Counted from the first letter of the stretch, positions 45,873-57,769 are shown. The stretch is DNA of 64,000 bases from Ascarosepion bandense (GCA_037127315.1 JBBBDQ010001918.1:6438561-6502560), one strand, 5' to 3'. Numbers and translations: made by a program. The notes: a model not told the origin generated them from the sequence alone.

Positions 45873-46930
45873 GAATAGTAAGTGGGTTACATGTGCCCAT
45901 TAAAAATACCGTTTAATGTAATAAAAATCTACTGTACGCTAAAATTTAAACCATTCCTCCATGGGAAAATATATTTATTTTCAATTTTATTCTCGTGATT
46001 CTGCTTCGACTTGTATAATTTTCAATCAGTTTTTATTCTCTAACAAAATGCTATTCTTTAATCACACAATTCTCTTACCGTTTTTTTTAAAAATATAACA
46101 TCGAAATGTATGAAGCGATGCAGGTTAGGGGTGACCATGTATTTCACTGAAACGAGATCTCTTTAATAATTCAACGAGCATGAGATAAGGAAACGAAACA
46201 CATGGGAACACTGTGAAGACGCCAGACTTCTCGGCTTCTCTCGCTTAGATCACGTATCCCCGATGCGAGATGTTGGCGATACCGACGTATTTGTTGATTT
46301 TTCTTTAAAGCACCTTTCGAGGCTATACTCACATCAGTCTTGAAGCACTCACCTCCGCTCGCCTCTCTATAACTCAAAAATAAAACCCCTCTACTACCAC
46401 ACGCCTGCTGTTATTTTTTCCGGTTTTGGCACCTAACGTCGAACTAGCCGGCGCCTCTGTTGAAGGCTTCTTCGAAACGATCAACGACCAGGCTTCGATT
46501 TTCATATCCCGGAGATATTATCGAGACGAAATTCGTAGTCTCTTGGCGGGAATTCTAGGTTTTCGCCTTCTGGCAAAAATCATAGTTTTCAAACGCTCTT
46601 TTTGACTTTGGTCTTTTTCCTGCTTCAGTGGTACCATCATATTATCTCTGTTATATATCATTTTGACAACCAGCTTCGATGTTAATAATTTTCTAGAAAA
46701 ACTTACTTCTCCAGGAAATAAATACCGTTTTTTTTTTTTTTTTTTTCATTTTTTTCTTTCTGAATATTACTATCAAATACATAATCCAGACCGGAATATA
46801 ACTTTTTCTAAATTTTCATGGCGAGGGCTTATTTTTCTATATGAATTGATCTGCACCACCGACGCAAGACGCAAAACGAAACAAACAAAAAATAACAATA
46901 TGCTTATGACACGTAATGAAGATTAGTGTA
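45873..46930. other. Unrecognised sequence, GC-richer in the middle
   Basis: From about 46170 to 46640 the base composition is clearly less AT-rich than its surroundings. A 68-codon minus-strand frame (46377-46171) is rich in Arg and Ser and matches nothing I know. A gtgagtat splice-donor-like sequence occurs on the minus strand near 46330. No partner acceptor or second exon could be supported. Confidence 0.35.
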
Positions 46931-46934
46931 ATTT

Positions 46935-49900
46935 TTAGAAATTCAAATTTCAATATTAAGTACACTGTTCGGACTGTTTACTTTATGTTTATTTCCATAT
47001 TCCAGACGTTTCCCCCATGGTATGCGCCAGGCTTGGTAAGGTTGTGTTTATATTTCTAAGATTAGGTATTGTAATTGTTCAAACTATTTACATTGTTCGA
47101 ACTGTTGTTGTCTTTGTTTCTATATTCACGACATTTCGTCTGTCGTATGCTCTGACCTCCTTTAGGATCTGTCTGTATTTCTGAGATGAGGTATTGTAAT
47201 TTTTTACACTACTTACATTGATTGGACTGGAGTCCCCATCTTCATTGCTATATTCAGGATATTTCGTCTGTCGTATGCTCTGACTTCCTTTAGGATCTGT
47301 CTGTATTTCTGAGATGAGGTACTGTAATTTTTTACACTACTTGCATTGTTTGGACTGGAGTCCCCATCTTCATTGCTATATTCAGGATATTTCGTCTGTC
47401 GTATGCTCTGACCTCCTTTAGGATCTGTCTGTATTTCTGAGATGAGGTATTGTAATTTTTTACACTACTTACATTGTTTGGACTGGAGTCCCCATCTTCA
47501 TTGCTATATTCAGGATATTTCATCCGTTGTAAGCATCGACATTTTAAAGATCTGCCTGTTATTCTGAGATGAGGGATTCTAATTATTTACACTATTGACA
47601 TTGTTCGGAGTGTTGGCCTCATCTTTGTTGCCATATTGACGACATTTCGTCCGTTGTAAGCTCCAACCTTTCTTAAGAATCTGTCTATATTTCTTAGAAG
47701 AATATTGTAATTATTTTCCCTATTTACATTGTTTGGAGTGTTGTTCTCATCTTTATTATCATATCCACGACGATTCCACTGTTGTATGCTCCGTTCATCA
47801 TCAGAATTTGTCTATGTTTATGAGATGAATATTGTAATTATTTTCAGTACTTACATTGTTTGGACTGTTGTCCTCATATTTATTACCATATCCTGGCCGT
47901 TTCGACTGTTGTATGCTTCGTTCATCATAGGGATTTGTCTATGCTTATGAGATGAATGTTGTAATTTTTTACACTATTTACACTGTTTGGACTATTGTCC
48001 TCATATTTATTACCATATCCACGACGTTTCGACTGTTGTATGCTTCGTTCATCATAGGGATTTGTCTATGTTTATGAGATGAATGTTGTAATTTTTTACA
48101 CTATTTACACTGTTTGGACTATTGTCCTCATCTTTATTACCATATCCACGACGTTTCGACTGTTGTATGCTTCGTTCATCATAGGGATTTGTCTATGCTT
48201 ATGAGATGAATGTTGTAATTTTTTACACTATTTACACTGTTTGGACTATTGTCCTCATCTTTATTACCATATCCACGACGTTTCGACTGTTGTATGCTTC
48301 GTTCATCATAGGGATTTGTCTATGTTTATGAGATGAATGTTGTAATTTTTTACACTATTTACACTGTTTGGACTATTGTCCTCATCTTTATTACCATATC
48401 AACGACGTTTCGATTGTTGTATGCGCCGTTCATCATAGGGATTTGTCTATGCTTATGAGATGAATGTTGTAATTTTTTACACTATTTACACTGTTTGGAC
48501 TATTGTCCTCATCTTTATTACCATATCCACGACGTTTCGACTGTTGTATGCTTCGTTCATCATAGGGATTTGTCTATGCGTATGAGATGAATGTTGTAAT
48601 TTTTTACATAATTTACACTGTTTGGACTATTGTCCTCATCTTTATTACCATATCCACGACATTTCGACTGTTGTATGCTTCGTTCATCATAGGGATTTGT
48701 CTATGCTTATGAGATGAATGTTGTAATTTTTTACACTATTTACACTGTTTGGACTATTGTCCTCATCTTTATTACCATATCCACGACGTTTCGACTGTTG
48801 TATGCTTCGTTCATCATAGGGATTTGTCTATGCTTATGAGATGAATGTTGTAATTTTTTACACTATTTACACTGTTTGGACTATTGTCCTCATCTTTATT
48901 ACCATATCCACGACATTTCGACGGTTGTATGCTTCGTTCATCATAGGGATTTGTCTATGCTTATGAGATGAATGTTGTAATTTTTTACACTATTTACACT
49001 GTTTGGACTATTGTCCTCATCTTTATTACCATATCCACGACATTTCGACTGTTGTATGCTTCGTTCATCATAGGGATTTGTCTATGCTTATGAGATGAAT
49101 GTTGTAATTTTTTACACTATTTACACTGTTTGGACTATTGTCCTCATCTTTATTACCATATCCACGACGTTTTGACTGTTGTATGCTTCGTTCATCATAG
49201 GGATTTGTCTATGTTTATGAGATGAATGTTGGAATTTTTTACACTATTTACACTGTTTGGACTATTGTCCTCATCTTTATTACCATATCCACGACGTTTC
49301 GACTGTTGTATGCTCCGTTCATCATAGGGATTTGTCTATGCGTATGAGATGAATGTTGTAATTTTTTACACTATTTACACTGTTTGGACTATTGTCCTCA
49401 TCTTTATTACCATATCCACGACGTTTCGACTGTTGTATGCTTCGTTCATCATAGGGATTTGTCTATGCTTATGAGATGAATGTTGTAATTTTTTACACTA
49501 TTTACACTGTTTGGACTATTGTCCTCATCTTTATTACCATATCCACGACATTTCGACTTTTGTATGCTTCGTTCATCATAGGGATTTGTCTATGCTTATG
49601 AGATGAATGTTGTAATTTTTTACACTATTTACACTGTTTGGACTATTGTCCTCATCTTTATTACCATATCCACGACGTTTCGACTGTTGTATGCTTCGTT
49701 CATCATAGGGATTTGTCTATGCTTATGAGATGAATGTTGTAATTTTTTACACTATTTACACTGTTTGGACTATTGTCCTCATCTTTATTACCATATCCAC
49801 GACGTTTCGACTGTTGTATGCTTCGTTCATCATAGGGATTTGTCTATGTTTATGAGATGAATGTTGTAATTTTTTACACTATTTACACTGTTTGGACTAT

Positions 49901-50621
49901 TGTCCTCATCTTTATTACCATATCCACGACGTTTCGACTGTTGTATGCTCCGTTCATCATAGGGATTTGTCTATGCTTATGAGATGAATGTTGTAATTTT
50001 TTACACTATTTACACTGTTTGGACTATTGTCCTCATCTTTATTACCATATCCACGACGTTTCGACTGTTGTATGCTTCGTTCATCATAGGGATTTGTCTA
50101 TGCTTATGAGATGAATGTTGTAATTTTTTACACTATTTACACTGTTTGGACTATTGTCCTCATCTTTATTACCATATCCACGACGTTTCGACTGTTGTAT
50201 GCTTCGTTCATCATAGGGATTTGTCTATGTTTATGAGATGAATGTTGTAATTTTTTACACTATTTACACTGTTTGGACTATTGTCCTCATCTTTATTACC
50301 ATATCCACGACGTTTCGACTGTTGTATGCTCCGTTCATCATAGGGATTTGTCTATGCTTATGAGATGAATGTTGTAATTTTTTACACTATTTACATTGTT
50401 TGGACTGTTGTCCTCATATTTATTACCATATCCACGACGTTTCGACTGTTGTACGCTCCAACCCTATTAAGGTTATACCTACATTTATGAGATGAACCAT
50501 TGTAATTATTTACACTATTTACATTGTTCGTTCTGTGGCCCTTATTTTTATTGCCATATTTCCGCCTTTTCGTCTGTTGTACGCTTCGGCTTTGTTAATG
50601 ATCTGTCAATATTTCTCATAT
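46935..50621. repeat. 127-bp satellite array, about 28 units
   Basis: Core units at about 47940-50430 repeat every 127 bp with high identity (tttgtctatg at 48061, 48188 and 48315). They contain tgtttggactattgtcctca, ccacgacgtttcgactgttg and ttcatcatagggatttg. Left flank units (46935-47940) and right flank units (50430-50621) are diverged and carry a different tctgagatgaggtattg-type block. 127 is not a multiple of three, so frames do not persist. Confidence 0.9.
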
Positions 50622-51054
50622 GAACTTCTTCTTCTTCTATGTGCCCTGTCCCTTCAGGACGTAGGCGATCATGGCTCTCCACGTCTCCCTATCTCTTGTG
50701 GCTCTTAGTATGTTTGCTCCTGTTGCTCCTGGCAATCCCCGTTCCGTCATCCACCTGATCAGTCCCTGCAAATATGTTATCCGCTGCCTTCCTCTGTCTC
50801 TCCTTCCTTCTATCTGTCCAGTCAGTATCAGGTTCTCCAGGCTCTCCTTCCTCATTGCATGTCCCAGGAACTTCAGTTGTCTCTTCCTGATGCTCAGCAT
50901 CAATTTCCTTTTTGTTGCCATTCTTTCTAACACCTCGTCGTTGCTTGTATGCTCAGTCCACGATATCCGTAGCATCCTTCTGTAGAACCACATTTCGGCC
51001 GCTTCCAGTTTTGTCCTCATTTTCGATGATATTGTCCAGCATTCACAGCCGTAC
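50622..51054 (-). pseudogene. LINE-A 3' fragment inserted in the satellite edge
   Basis: Minus-strand copy with an intact 127-codon frame (51020-50637) reading MWFYRRMLRISWTEH, NDEVLERMATKRKLMLSIRK, LGHAMRKESLENLILTGQIE and RDRETWRAMIAYVLKGQGT. It is the least decayed LINE-A end in the window. Satellite sequence resumes at 51055, so the insertion postdates the array. Confidence 0.9.
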
Positions 51055-51140
51055 TGTAATTATTTACATTGTTCGAGCTGTTCTTCTCATTATTCTTGCC
51101 ATATTCTCGACGGTTCGGTCGTTATAGGCTACGGTTTTCT
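51055..51140. repeat. Diverged 127-bp satellite remnant beyond LINE-A
   Basis: tgtaattatttacattgttc and the ttgccatattctcgacggtt segment continue the family after the LINE-A insertion. Confidence 0.7.
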
Positions 51141-52029
51141 TCACTTGATTGAAATTTCGAACCGAACTCTTTCTTTCGATCACTGGGGTATATTGTTTTC
51201 GTTTCAAGAGCCATACCATTTCAGGATGTTTTAGTTATCTCCCTTTAACTCAACTCTCTAAGTTATTTGTTCATCACTGTTTTAGCCAGGTGTTGAACTC
51301 ACTAAACTTTGCGTCAAGTCACTGGATCTAACCAACACTTTTATGCACTGGGCCATAAATCCTTGAGAAGTATAAACAAATATTTCAAATTTCAAGTTAA
51401 TTAAAATATAATTTTAATAGCTTTTTAATTTAAACGCCTCTACAACAAAACTGCATTCTATCAATCATGTGAGAAACGCATTTCTCCCCACCCGTCCAGA
51501 AGAGTGATTCGTTTCGGCTCCTCGTGTTAATATTCTCTGTTGACCTGAAGATGAAAGATTATATTAAATTAATTTCTTGGTTTACTACTAATAATGTGTA
51601 TTCTGTCTTGTGATAGACATTTTCTTCTCGAAAAATATCGTTTACCATTAGAGTCAACAGTGATCTTAAAAATATTAAATGTTATGTCAAGCGTTGTCTT
51701 CTGTATACTTAATCCCTCTTTTTCTTGCTCCATCATAATACTTTTTTAATTATTGTTTTACACTCAGTAAATCCTCGTGTCTAAGTAAATCTACTGCCTT
51801 CCTTGGGGTGAAATGACTTTCAAATTGTTTAAATTTTGGGTAGAATGTTTTTGCGCATTTGTTATGCTACTAATGAAATCTCAAAGTTTTGTGCAAGTTG
51901 TTTGTCACGATTAAAGTTGAGGAGGCTTTGAAAATGGCGTCCTCTGAAAAATGTATTTATTGCGTATAAATAAAATTCTATTTTAATCTAGAATATGTTA
52001 ATATTTAAAAAAACGTATTTAACTTAAGT
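51141..52029. other. No recognisable feature
   Basis: AT-rich. A short LINE-B-like terminal box (ccttccttggggtgaaatga near 51798) may be a scrap of LINE-B. Otherwise nothing is supported. Confidence 0.4.
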
Positions 52030-52405
52030 TGTTCCCAGGTTCACCCCGACTCGGAGTGGTAGCACTTGTTAGCGGTCCCAGATATGGGCAAATAGTTAAC
52101 CCCCACAAAAAAAAAAACTGGGTTAAAATACTCTAAAAATATAAAAATTGATTTTATAGAAAATATACATTTTTGAATGAAAAATATTACCAGCAATACG
52201 TTTTTGAATACGAAACTGGAATACATCTTCAGTTTTCTAAAGTATATTTTTTTAAACATTTTATCCAAATCTAACTAAAAAACATTTCTGACGCTAACTG
52301 AACATTAAAACTATCTTAAAACCCCACCTTTTTGACATAAAATAACCCACAGAGATTGATATGCTATTAAATAAAAAAAACTCAAACTCAAACTCAAACT
52401 CAGTA
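52030..52405 (-). repeat. Unclassified interspersed repeat, family C, copy 3
   Basis: Minus-strand copy: complement of the ggtgctaccactccgag, aactatttgcccata and tgggttatttt blocks, ending in a repeated aaactc (gagttt on the minus strand). Confidence 0.6.
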
Positions 52406-52779
52406 TTAAAATTCATGTGATCCACCTCAAAAGTAGATAAAAAGCAATGGAGGCAATTCTAATTAAAAAAAAAAAGAAGAAATCCTACACTTGATAAAAT
52501 CAATTATAAACATGGTAACAATGTGCTTACGGTGTTAGGAACTTGACATACACATGATACTATATAGTTAAATTTACACATATTTATTTACAAGTAAAAG
52601 AAAATTAATTCTTGATAATGGCTAAAAGTATAGTCGAAATCGCTCGAAAATAGAAAAAACTTTGGACAATTCTTACATAATTCGAGTTTTGAAAAGGAAA
52701 GGTTTTAAGAACACATGAAAAATTATATAAACAACTTAATGTTAATCCCTTGCCTGCATAAAAGAGAAAATGTTGCTTA

Positions 52780-52786
52780 AATACAC

Positions 52787-52842
<56 letters not shown>

Positions 52843-52993
52843 CTTATGGATGGAATAAAATTCTTTATCCAAATAAACACTATTCTTAAAATTGCTCAAT
52901 ACAGATTAGAGCGAATAATATTTATGTTATAAAATCGCTACACAATAGCTATTCCTTAAGTAATATTATAACGCATTTATGTTATAAATTTTA

Positions 52994-53037
<44 letters not shown>
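52780..53037. repeat. Two (AT)n microsatellites
   Basis: AT tracts at about 52790-52837 and 52998-53037. Confidence 0.95.
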
Positions 53038-53038
<1 letters not shown>

Positions 53039-53050
53039 CAATGTAAATGA

Positions 53051-53140
53051 TGTCTGTATCTGTCTGCAATTCACTTCTGGCCAAAATTTAAAATTTCTCT
53101 TTCATAGCCGTTCTTCCCTCTCTACATTTTCTAACTTTTT
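53051..53140 (+). repeat. Short dispersed repeat, copy 1 (second copy 53755-53850)
   Basis: Shares ctgcaattcacttctggcc (ctacaattcacttccagtc in the other copy), aaaatttaaaa and tagccgtt with 53755-53850. No class can be assigned. Confidence 0.55.
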
Positions 53141-53302
53141 CTTCTTTCTTTTGCTCTTCAATTTCTACTTCTTTTGTATCTTACCTTTTTCTCTTTTCTT
53201 TCGTTTTCCTTTATAGAAATTGTTGTGGGATCTCACCTTTGTATATGATAATGGACGCGACTGAGTATATATATGCTCCTGTCATAGAGAAAACAGTAGC
53301 TG

Positions 53303-53304
<2 letters not shown>

Positions 53305-53338
<34 letters not shown>
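53305..53338. repeat. (AG)n microsatellite
   Basis: AG tract inside a short frame that has no other support. Confidence 0.9.
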
Positions 53339-53341
<3 letters not shown>

Positions 53342-53754
53342 GAGAGACAGTATTCGTAGAGATCCGTGCGAGTTATCGGAGTGTACCGGAACTGATACGT
53401 AAGTTACCGAACTTTCCCAGAGACTACCACATCAGAAATCAGACTAGCTCTGCGCTCCACTCAGCTAGAATAATATACACGGTATAATATTCCCAACGAC
53501 TTCACTTCAAGACATGTATATATTTATTTCTAACTTCTATTCCTGCATTTATTTCTAATTTCTATTCTCGGATTTACTAACCTGCGTTCAAGTTTGTATA
53601 TTAGGTTCAATATAACCTATTTTTGTATCTTCATATCTGTTTTTATGTTTCCTTATTTTGTGCGGTCCCTTACCCGGAATCCAAAAGAGAAATATAATTC
53701 TTTTTTTTATTCCAAAAGATTTGAGCCCAGACACCATGTAACTGATATCATTAG

Positions 53755-53850
53755 CTGTCTACAATTCACTTCCAGTCAAAATTTTAAAAATTCCCTCTCT
53801 TAGCCGTTTCCATTGGCTCTTTCCTCTCAATACTTTCTCATGTATTTTCC
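53755..53850 (+). repeat. Short dispersed repeat, copy 2
   Basis: See the copy at 53051-53140. The sequence from 53850 to 54000 is T/C-rich low complexity. Confidence 0.55.
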
Positions 53851-54206
53851 TCTTTACTTTCTATTTTCCCTGTATATTTCCCTTTTCTCTATTTTTTCCA
53901 TTTCTTGGCTACTCATCTTATTTTTTCATCTTTTCTACTCTCTTTCTTTTTCCCTCTCTTTTAAATATCTTTTTACCTCGTACAAAAAGATTTCCAAAAA
54001 TGAAAGGAAGCGTTATTTTTAAAAATTTTTTTAATAAAATGTTTATTACCATTATTGTTAAATACCTGTTTAAAAATTGTTTTTTCAATGTCGAAACAAA
54101 ATATAAAATTTTGTAGTAGTTTCTTGTTTGTTATGTTCTAAAGTATAATTAATAATAAATATTCATTGCTCTATTCTTATATTGAGCACTGTTACTTATT
54201 TAAATA

Positions 54207-54250
54207 ATAATTGCAACGTTCAATACATTAGTTTTGAACGTTGCAATTAT
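54207..54250. repeat. Perfect 17-bp inverted repeat, 10-nt loop
   Basis: ataattgcaacgttcaa at 54207-54223 and its reverse complement at 54234-54250. An (AT)n tract follows at 54264-54315. A second AT tract lies at 54451-54486. Confidence 0.9.
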
Positions 54251-54260
54251 GTTCTTCATT

Positions 54261-54318
<58 letters not shown>

Positions 54319-54446
54319 ACACATTTACCTTGATAAATTCAATAAGAGAATAAAACTTGTCAGATAGGGATAGTTTTTTTTCTCTTGACTTTTTACCCGT
54401 TTTGTTCCTTTACAGTCTGTCTGTCTGTCTGTCTCTATCTGTGTCT

Positions 54447-54489
<43 letters not shown>

Positions 54490-54594
54490 TGTGTGTATAT
54501 TTTTGTTTTATTTTTAAGATATTATTTAAATAAGTTTATTAAAATCAACAGTCAGGAATATTCAATAATTTTATGATGTTAGATTCATCCTATG

Positions 54595-54948
54595 GTTCAG
54601 CAAAATATCATCTGTTTAGAAGATAATGCACTCATTTATACTGCTAAATTGATACCAGAATGACATGTGGAATATTCTAGTGAAGTCAGACATCTCATCT
54701 GGCCATAATAGTCCATTGATCTCAAAATCATTGAATATTTATGACTCATTTAAGAAGAAGAAAGAAACAAGTGAGAAGTCGATATCCTTTATCGTCAACA
54801 TTGAAAGAATTAGAGACTCTTCAGATGAAGAATGGATAAAAATTCCTCTGGAAAAAATCAACCTTTGTAGGATTCTCTCGCACGTAGAATTCAAGCTGTA
54901 ATTACTGCCAAATGCGGTTCTACCCTATATTGAGTAAATTTGCTTGAA
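54595..54948 (+). pseudogene. Tc1-like transposase C-terminal pseudogene
   Basis: Across frame changes it reads LEDNALIYTAKLIPE near 54613 (second catalytic D in EDNA, matching the family's QDNAPIHT), then a degraded SIDLKIIEYL near 54712-54740 (catalytic E), EEWIKIPLEKIN near 54828-54864, and RIQAVITAKCGSTLY before a stop near 54946. This is the end of a DD34E transposase. Stops replace tryptophans. The DNA-binding part is absent. Confidence 0.7.
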
Positions 54949-54984
54949 ATTTTAATGTTTTTCGTTTGTTCTTCCATCCCTATA

Positions 54985-55302
54985 TCTAAACTTATTTATA
55001 AATGGAACTTTGTCTCCGTGTGTGTGTGTCTGTGTGTGTGTCCGTTACCTATAGACTCCGAAACGGCTGAATCGATTTTCTTGAAAATTCACACAGTTGT
55101 ACAATAAGCGTCTGCGATTGTTCTTAGCTAGGTTTTGGGTCGAGGTACCTCCGATAAATATCAAAAATCGATAATCGAAAAAATCAGGTTATAGAAGGAT
55201 TTGTCCGATTTTAATCAAATTGGATACACTCACAGACAAAGACATAAGAAACGATATTCAGAAGTTTCAAGGTTGCAGTTCTTACAATAGTGCAGAAAAT
55301 CG

Positions 55303-55357
<55 letters not shown>

Positions 55358-55891
55358 CAAGATGTTTGTGTGTGTGTCTGTTTATCAACCTGTATGTCTG
55401 TATTTTTTTCAGCCCTTTTATTTTAGTTTTTGCTTCGGGTTTGGCTCTAAGTAGGTATAATTGTAGTTCTTAGTCTCAGCCATTATATCATTTACTCAGA
55501 GGACTTATTAACCTTCAAAATTCAGTTTACGACGAAAAAACATATTTGATATTGTTGGGACGCCCGCGCCTATTCGGCTATAATGGACTATTCCATTCAT
55601 GTATTGGATACTAATAACCTTTGTAAGTATTATTTTCACGGAATACAACAATTAATCTATTCCTGTTGTTGAGTTATTTATTCTTACTCACGACATAACA
55701 GATATCGATACCAGGAAATCAAAATTTGACTTACATCCATTGATTTTTCTTTCAGTCTACGGTTTCGCTTTGACTGGAAACAAGTATTGTTTTTAGTCTT
55801 TCTTGCCAACGTCCAAAGAGTCTGAGCTCCAGGACCATTGATTAGTTTTAAAGCTTTCATTACACCCGTGCAACGCCGGGCTAAACTGCTA

Positions 55892-55892
<1 letters not shown>
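54985..55892 (+). mobile_element. Non-autonomous Helitron carrying an inserted LTR-like segment
   Basis: TC start after A (54984) and CTAG end (55889-55892) before T (55893), with the 3' hairpin cccgtgcaacgccggg. It is collinear with the Helitron at 16760-17531 except for a 148-bp insertion at 55553-55700 and different microsatellite lengths. Confidence 0.85.
55553..55700. mobile_element. Small solo LTR-like insertion in the Helitron
   Basis: Begins TGTTGGGACG and ends CATAACA (TG...CA with tgtt/aaca inverted ends), flanked by the direct repeat gatat (55548-55552 and 55701-55705). The other Helitron copy has a single gatat and no insert, so the empty site is visible in this window. At 148 bp it is short for an LTR, but the end structure and 5-bp duplication fit one. 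Confidence 0.75.

Positions 55893-55894
<2 letters not shown>

Positions 55895-55943
<49 letters not shown>
55895..55943. repeat. (AT)n microsatellite
   Basis: AT tract adjoining the Helitron 3' end. Confidence 0.95.
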
Positions 55944-55949
<6 letters not shown>

Positions 55950-56269
55950 TAACTACATAGACTCTGTAAGTATGCAGGCCGTAAATTTATACTAAAATAA
56001 ACCTCCGAAAAAACCATTAACAAACGGAACAATTACAATCCGGTGTACTAAGACGTCGGATAAATGGGGAGAAAAAAAGAAACCCGCGGAACAAGAACAA
56101 AACATTCAATACTCCGCAGTAAAGAAAAAACCCCAAACGGAACCAAACACAAGAAAAAGTGCTCAATACAAAGTACGAAAGAAAAGATACAATAGTAGAG
56201 CAAAAACACACTCTAGATTTTTGTGTATATATAATATATAGAGCTGTGAATATTTATTATAAACTATAT

Positions 56270-56360
56270 TTTAGAACATGTACAATTTTTCTTTATATAT
56301 ATCCACTACAAATCATACATTTGTTTCGACATTGAAACTACAATATCTTATCAGGTGGTG
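56270..56360 (-). ncRNA. Hammerhead-like motif, probable Penelope-like terminal remnant
   Basis: On the minus strand CTGATAA (56354-56348) is followed by a 7-bp stem with one G-U pair (GATATTG/CAATGTC), then GAAAC (56337-56333). The third core box position is changed from G to A. A related tail (aatgtcgaaacaaaatat) appears on the plus strand near 54086. No cleavage site is assigned. Confidence 0.4.
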
Positions 56361-56863
56361 TGGACAAGAATGGAAAAGCTCTTTTCTTACATTTAGTGAG
56401 TTGTGTGTGGGATGTTGGTGGGGTTTAGTGATAAGGGAATAAGTCTTGTGAATTGTCCGTTTGAATTTTGAAGAAAGTGGTGTGGGTAGTTAATATAGCT
56501 GATTAATGAGTGTCTTGGAATTTTGTAGACAAACTTAACATTAGCAGATATGATGTAAGTTTTTTATGATCTTGCGACTAGACTTTATCCTTTGGATTTT
56601 TTAGAGGAGCAGAATAGGGAGGGTTAACGAGTGGGAGGAATGGGATTGGACTTATTACTTATTTGTACAACTATAGAATATTTTTGTATTTAAACACAGT
56701 TTTTATAATTAATCTAATTTTGTATATTTAACCTTAATTTTGGATTTAGGAAATTGATTTTTTTCTATTAAATTTTAAATTTTAAATTAGATCATAGTTT
56801 GTGGTGTGTAATAGGTACGATTTAATGTAAGAGGTCAAATTTAACGTTAGTATTTAAGGTAAT

Positions 56864-56869
<6 letters not shown>

Positions 56870-56956
<87 letters not shown>
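56870..56956. repeat. Two (AT)n microsatellites separated by taggt
   Basis: AT tracts at about 56870-56912 and 56918-56956, each preceded by aataggt, suggesting duplication of tract plus flank. The region 56361-56870 shows no supported feature. Confidence 0.9.
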
Positions 56957-56960
<4 letters not shown>

Positions 56961-57300
56961 AAAATTTAGTTATCATAATGTTTAACACCAAGTTTGTTGA
57001 TTGTTTTCAGTATTTTTGCAGATAAAAAAGTTATTTTGCCAAGCAGTTTATTTTTTATCGTAAAGTAATAAATATCGGGGTGGAGATACAACGATTATAA
57101 TTTTAGAGCAAGGATTTGTGACTTTAATTGAGTTGGTTCTTGCCAATTTGCAAGAAACCCACTCAACGGTCTTTGTAATACAAAAGGGATTATTCACAAA
57201 GTAAAAGTACATGACATGAATGGTCAAAGCAAAACATTTAGGATCTATCAAATCAGTGTTCAACTAAGATGGAATAACCATAGGTCTACATTTAAACATT

Positions 57301-57590
57301 TTAAGCCTAAAACATTACACAAAACTAGCTAGCCAAGTGTGGAAATTAAAATCACTAGATGAAAAAGACGCCAATATTCATTGGAGTATAATAAAAACAG
57401 CCAAACCTTACATCGCTGGTAAAATATGCAGATTATGCCAGAAGGAAAAATTAATTATTATATTGTTACAAGACAAAATTGAATTACTAAATGAAAGAAC
57501 AGAAATTATGTCAAAATTTAACCATACCACTAAACACCTACAAGGATCATACAATCATGGAGGAAAGTGTTCTAAGACCTTTAAGTAACT
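57301..57590 (+). pseudogene. Penelope-like element, C-terminal end of the GIY-YIG ORF
   Basis: Frame 57337-57588 reads NIHWSIIKTAKPYIAGKICR followed by LCQKEKLIIILLQDKIELLN and ERTEIMSKFNH. This matches the region after the GIY-YIG core in Penelope-like proteins, where W.I...A.PY precedes C.LC..EK and a final LLN.R.E...KC.H. The two zinc-binding-like cysteines of CRLC are kept. The upstream core is missing. A degenerate hammerhead lies 70 bp downstream, as expected at the element's end. Confidence 0.65.
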
Positions 57591-57661
57591 TATCCTAATT
57601 TCGAAAATTGCGTGTTCATAAAAGATCCCTGTAGTGTGAGCGTTTTAAAACACGGTAAAAT

Positions 57662-57721
57662 CAGTTATTGAAAATCGCCTGAGACACCGAAAGGTAGAAA
57701 CCTAGGTCGCGAAATAACTCG
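57662..57721 (+). ncRNA. Degenerate type I hammerhead ribozyme at the Penelope 3' end
   Basis: Layout by eye: stem I 5' strand (agttatt...cgc), CTGA-GA (one base short of CUGANGA), stem-loop II (ACC-GAAA-GGT), GAAA, three-base-pair stem III (A-CC around loop TA with GG-T), cleavage triplet GTC at 57706-57708, then stem I 3' strand (gcgaaataactc). This is the minimal architecture reported for Penelope-like retroelements. The missing core base suggests loss of activity. Confidence 0.6.
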
Positions 57722-57727
57722 TTTCCA

Positions 57728-57732
<5 letters not shown>

Positions 57733-57766
<34 letters not shown>
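57733..57766. repeat. (AT)n microsatellite
   Basis: AT tract after the Penelope remnant. The region 57767-58536 shows no supported gene. Confidence 0.95.

Positions 57767-57769
<3 letters not shown>

Noticed and set aside
39095..50621. CRISPR-like arrays
   Set aside because: Units are contiguous tandem repeats of 127-141 bp with no unique spacers, and the genome is eukaryotic.
46935..50621. Hammerhead in the 127-bp satellite (gatgaacgaagc...cgaaacgtcg on the minus strand)
   Set aside because: The boxes look tempting, but the spacer does not form a stem in the core units and CTGA is replaced by ATGA.
51541..51600. Further hammerhead-like motif (CTGAAGATGAAAGA)
   Set aside because: CTGAAGA is present but no stable stem leads to a properly placed GAAA.
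54665..54901. Small charged protein of 78 codons
   Set aside because: Reading neighbouring frames reveals Tc1 transposase motifs, so this frame is a shadow of a pseudogene.
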